The notes beneath the pieces were generated by a model that searched no databases, had not been told where the DNA came from, and was given only the letters and a program-made list of their open reading frames with translations. Positions 5,678 through 6,851 of a stretch of 6,851 bases of DNA are shown piece after piece. The DNA is from JAAHGY01 sp051439365 (GTDB lineage: Bacteria > Cyanobacteriota > Cyanobacteriia > CAKZMO01): NCBI GenBank assembly GCA_051439365.1, contig JBFRWC010000520.1, forward strand, positions 1 to 6,851, read 5' to 3'. The position numbers and the translations under genes are program-made. The stretch's first letter is position 1. Each line of letters begins with the position of its first letter.

Positions 5678-6851
5678 CTATCCCACTAGTAAGTTTTCCT
5701 CAGGGAAACGCACCACACTCGGTTTGGGATCACCCAATAGGGCGGCCATCAACAACAGCACCCCTACCCGTCCCACATACATCGTCCCAATAATCAGCAA
5801 CTTGCCCGGAAACGAGAGACTCGCTGTAATCCCCGTAGACAGCCCCACCGTGGCGAACGCCGACACCGCCTCAAACAGGAGTTGAATAAAATCGATCGTG
5901 GGATTGGTGAACGCTAACAGCAGGGTCACACCCAAAATGGTAATACCAGAACCAAACACCACCGCCACCGCTTTGATAATTAGGGTCATGGGGATTTGGC
6001 GTTGATAGCACAACACCTCTTCATGGCCTTGCAGCACCGCTTTAGTAGAGCTGAACAAAATTCGGAGGGTCGTGGTTTTGATGCCGCCTCCGGTGCCGCC
6101 AGGGTTGGCCCCCACGTACATCAGTGCCATGGTTAACATAATTCCGGCAGTGGTGAGGGCACCGTAATCCACCGAGTTAAAGCCTGCGGTGCGGGGCATC
6201 ACGGCGTGGAACCAAGACACCATCACTTTGTCCCCAAAGGACAAGTTCCCTAACACATCTGGGTCCTGGTACTCAGTAATCAGGAACAACAGGGTACCGA
6301 CAACGAGTAAGAACAGACTAGTGCTGATGGCAATCTTGAAATTGAGGGAAAACAAGACTCGCTGCTGCTTGCGGTTGGTGCGCTGCTTTTTCCGCCATCC
6401 CATAAACTGCCGTTGCCATTGGTAACGCCCCCAGCGGTAGACCTCCATAATTGTCTGATACCCAAACCCCCCCAGCAAAATCAACACCGGAATCACAATA
6501 TTAATCCGCACGGAGGTGGCATATCCGGTCAAGCTATCGGCAAAGAGGCTGAATCCAGCGTTATTAAAGGCACTGATGCTGTGAAATATGGCCAACCAAA
6601 TGCTGTAGAGGTCCCCATAGTCTTCTAAAAAAGCGGGCAAGAGGCAGAAGGTACCCGTTATTTCAAAAATAAGGGTAAGGGCCATGATGGATTTCACCAA
6701 CTGTAAGGCTCCAGAAATCCCGCCAATATCTAGCGATTGCTGCAACGCCAGCTTTTCTCGCAGGCCAAACCGTCGCCCCAATAAAATCAGCAAGAACGTG
6801 GTGGCGGTCATGTAGCCCAGCCCTCCCACTTGGATTAACCCTAGGACTGTC
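5678..6851 (-). CDS. ktrB: Ktr potassium uptake membrane subunit KtrB, N-terminus cut by window edge
   Basis: The frame is open from the right edge to TAG at 5678-5680, giving 390 complete codons; the start is beyond the window. The GTG at 6829 is internal, because the open codons before it read TVLGLIQ and join VGGLGYMTATTF, a conserved TrkH/KtrB segment after the first pore repeat. KtrB is the K+-translocating inner-membrane subunit built from four M1-P-M2 repeats. Counted from GTG 6829, the filter loops are AFNNAGFS (88-95) for the second repeat, MPRTAGFNS (211-219) for the third and FATVGLSTG (325-333) for the fourth. The intramembrane gate loop GANPGGTGGGIKTTT is at 230-244. A basic RKKQRTNRKQQR stretch (136-147) is a cytoplasmic loop. 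The arginine in YVGRVG near the end matches the family's late conserved Arg. About 50-60 residues are probably missing by comparison with family length. The gene lies upstream of ktrA on the same strand. Confidence 0.94.
   Translation of the reverse strand, partial: TVLGLIQVGGLGYMTATTFLLILLGRRFGLREKLALQQSLDIGGISGALQLVKSIMALTLIFEITGTFCLLPAFLEDYGDLYSIWLAIFHSISAFNNAGFSLFADSLTGYATSVRINIVIPVLILLGGFGYQTIMEVYRWGRYQWQRQFMGWRKKQRTNRKQQRVLFSLNFKIAISTSLFLLVVGTLLFLITEYQDPDVLGNLSFGDKVMVSWFHAVMPRTAGFNSVDYGALTTAGIMLTMALMYVGANPGGTGGGIKTTTLRILFSSTKAVLQGHEEVLCYQRQIPMTLIIKAVAVVFGSGITILGVTLLLAFTNPTIDFIQLLFEAVSAFATVGLSTGITASLSFPGKLLIIGTMYVGRVGVLLLMAALLGDPKPSVVRFPEENLLVG

Overview
The window looks like a piece of a cyanobacterial chromosome. 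The octamer GCGATCGC (HIP1) occurs 13 times in 6.85 kb, far above chance and typical of many cyanobacteria. The encoded proteins fit this: a histidine kinase with a cyanobacterial-style DHp region, a lipoprotein joining a substrate-binding domain to a VWA domain, and KtrA/KtrB-type potassium uptake proteins. The sequence does not fix the genus. No tRNA, rRNA, CRISPR array or transposase is visible.

Layout. (1) Positions 1-1366, minus strand: a membrane histidine kinase whose last residues lie beyond the left edge. (2) Positions 1367-1619: a divergent intergenic region. Near its right end is a perfect 10-bp inverted repeat that overlaps a second, smaller one. (3) Positions 1620-4634, plus strand: three closely spaced genes that are probably co-transcribed. 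They encode a two-helix membrane protein with a Q-rich coiled coil, a putative lipoprotein with a periplasmic-binding-like domain followed by a VWA domain with an intact MIDAS, and a small membrane-anchored protein with two CPP motifs. (4) Positions 4637-6851, minus strand, converging on the previous operon with a 2-nt gap: ktrB (N-terminus cut by the right edge), a 321-nt gap filled mostly by two copies of a GC-rich structured repeat, then ktrA.

How the genes may work together. KtrB is the K+-translocating membrane subunit and KtrA the cytosolic nucleotide-binding gating ring, so together they form a Ktr uptake system. KtrE, the third component described in Synechocystis, is not in the window. 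The three plus-strand genes look like one envelope-associated assembly: an inner-membrane coiled-coil protein, a lipoprotein with ligand-binding and adhesion-type modules, and a small exported partner. Its function is not known to me. The divergent kinase could regulate it, but that rests on position alone. The best candidate for an undescribed system is this three-gene cluster. The best candidates for unusual DNA or RNA structure are the inverted repeat ahead of it, the duplicated ribosome-binding leader of its third gene, and the switchable hairpins between ktrB and ktrA.
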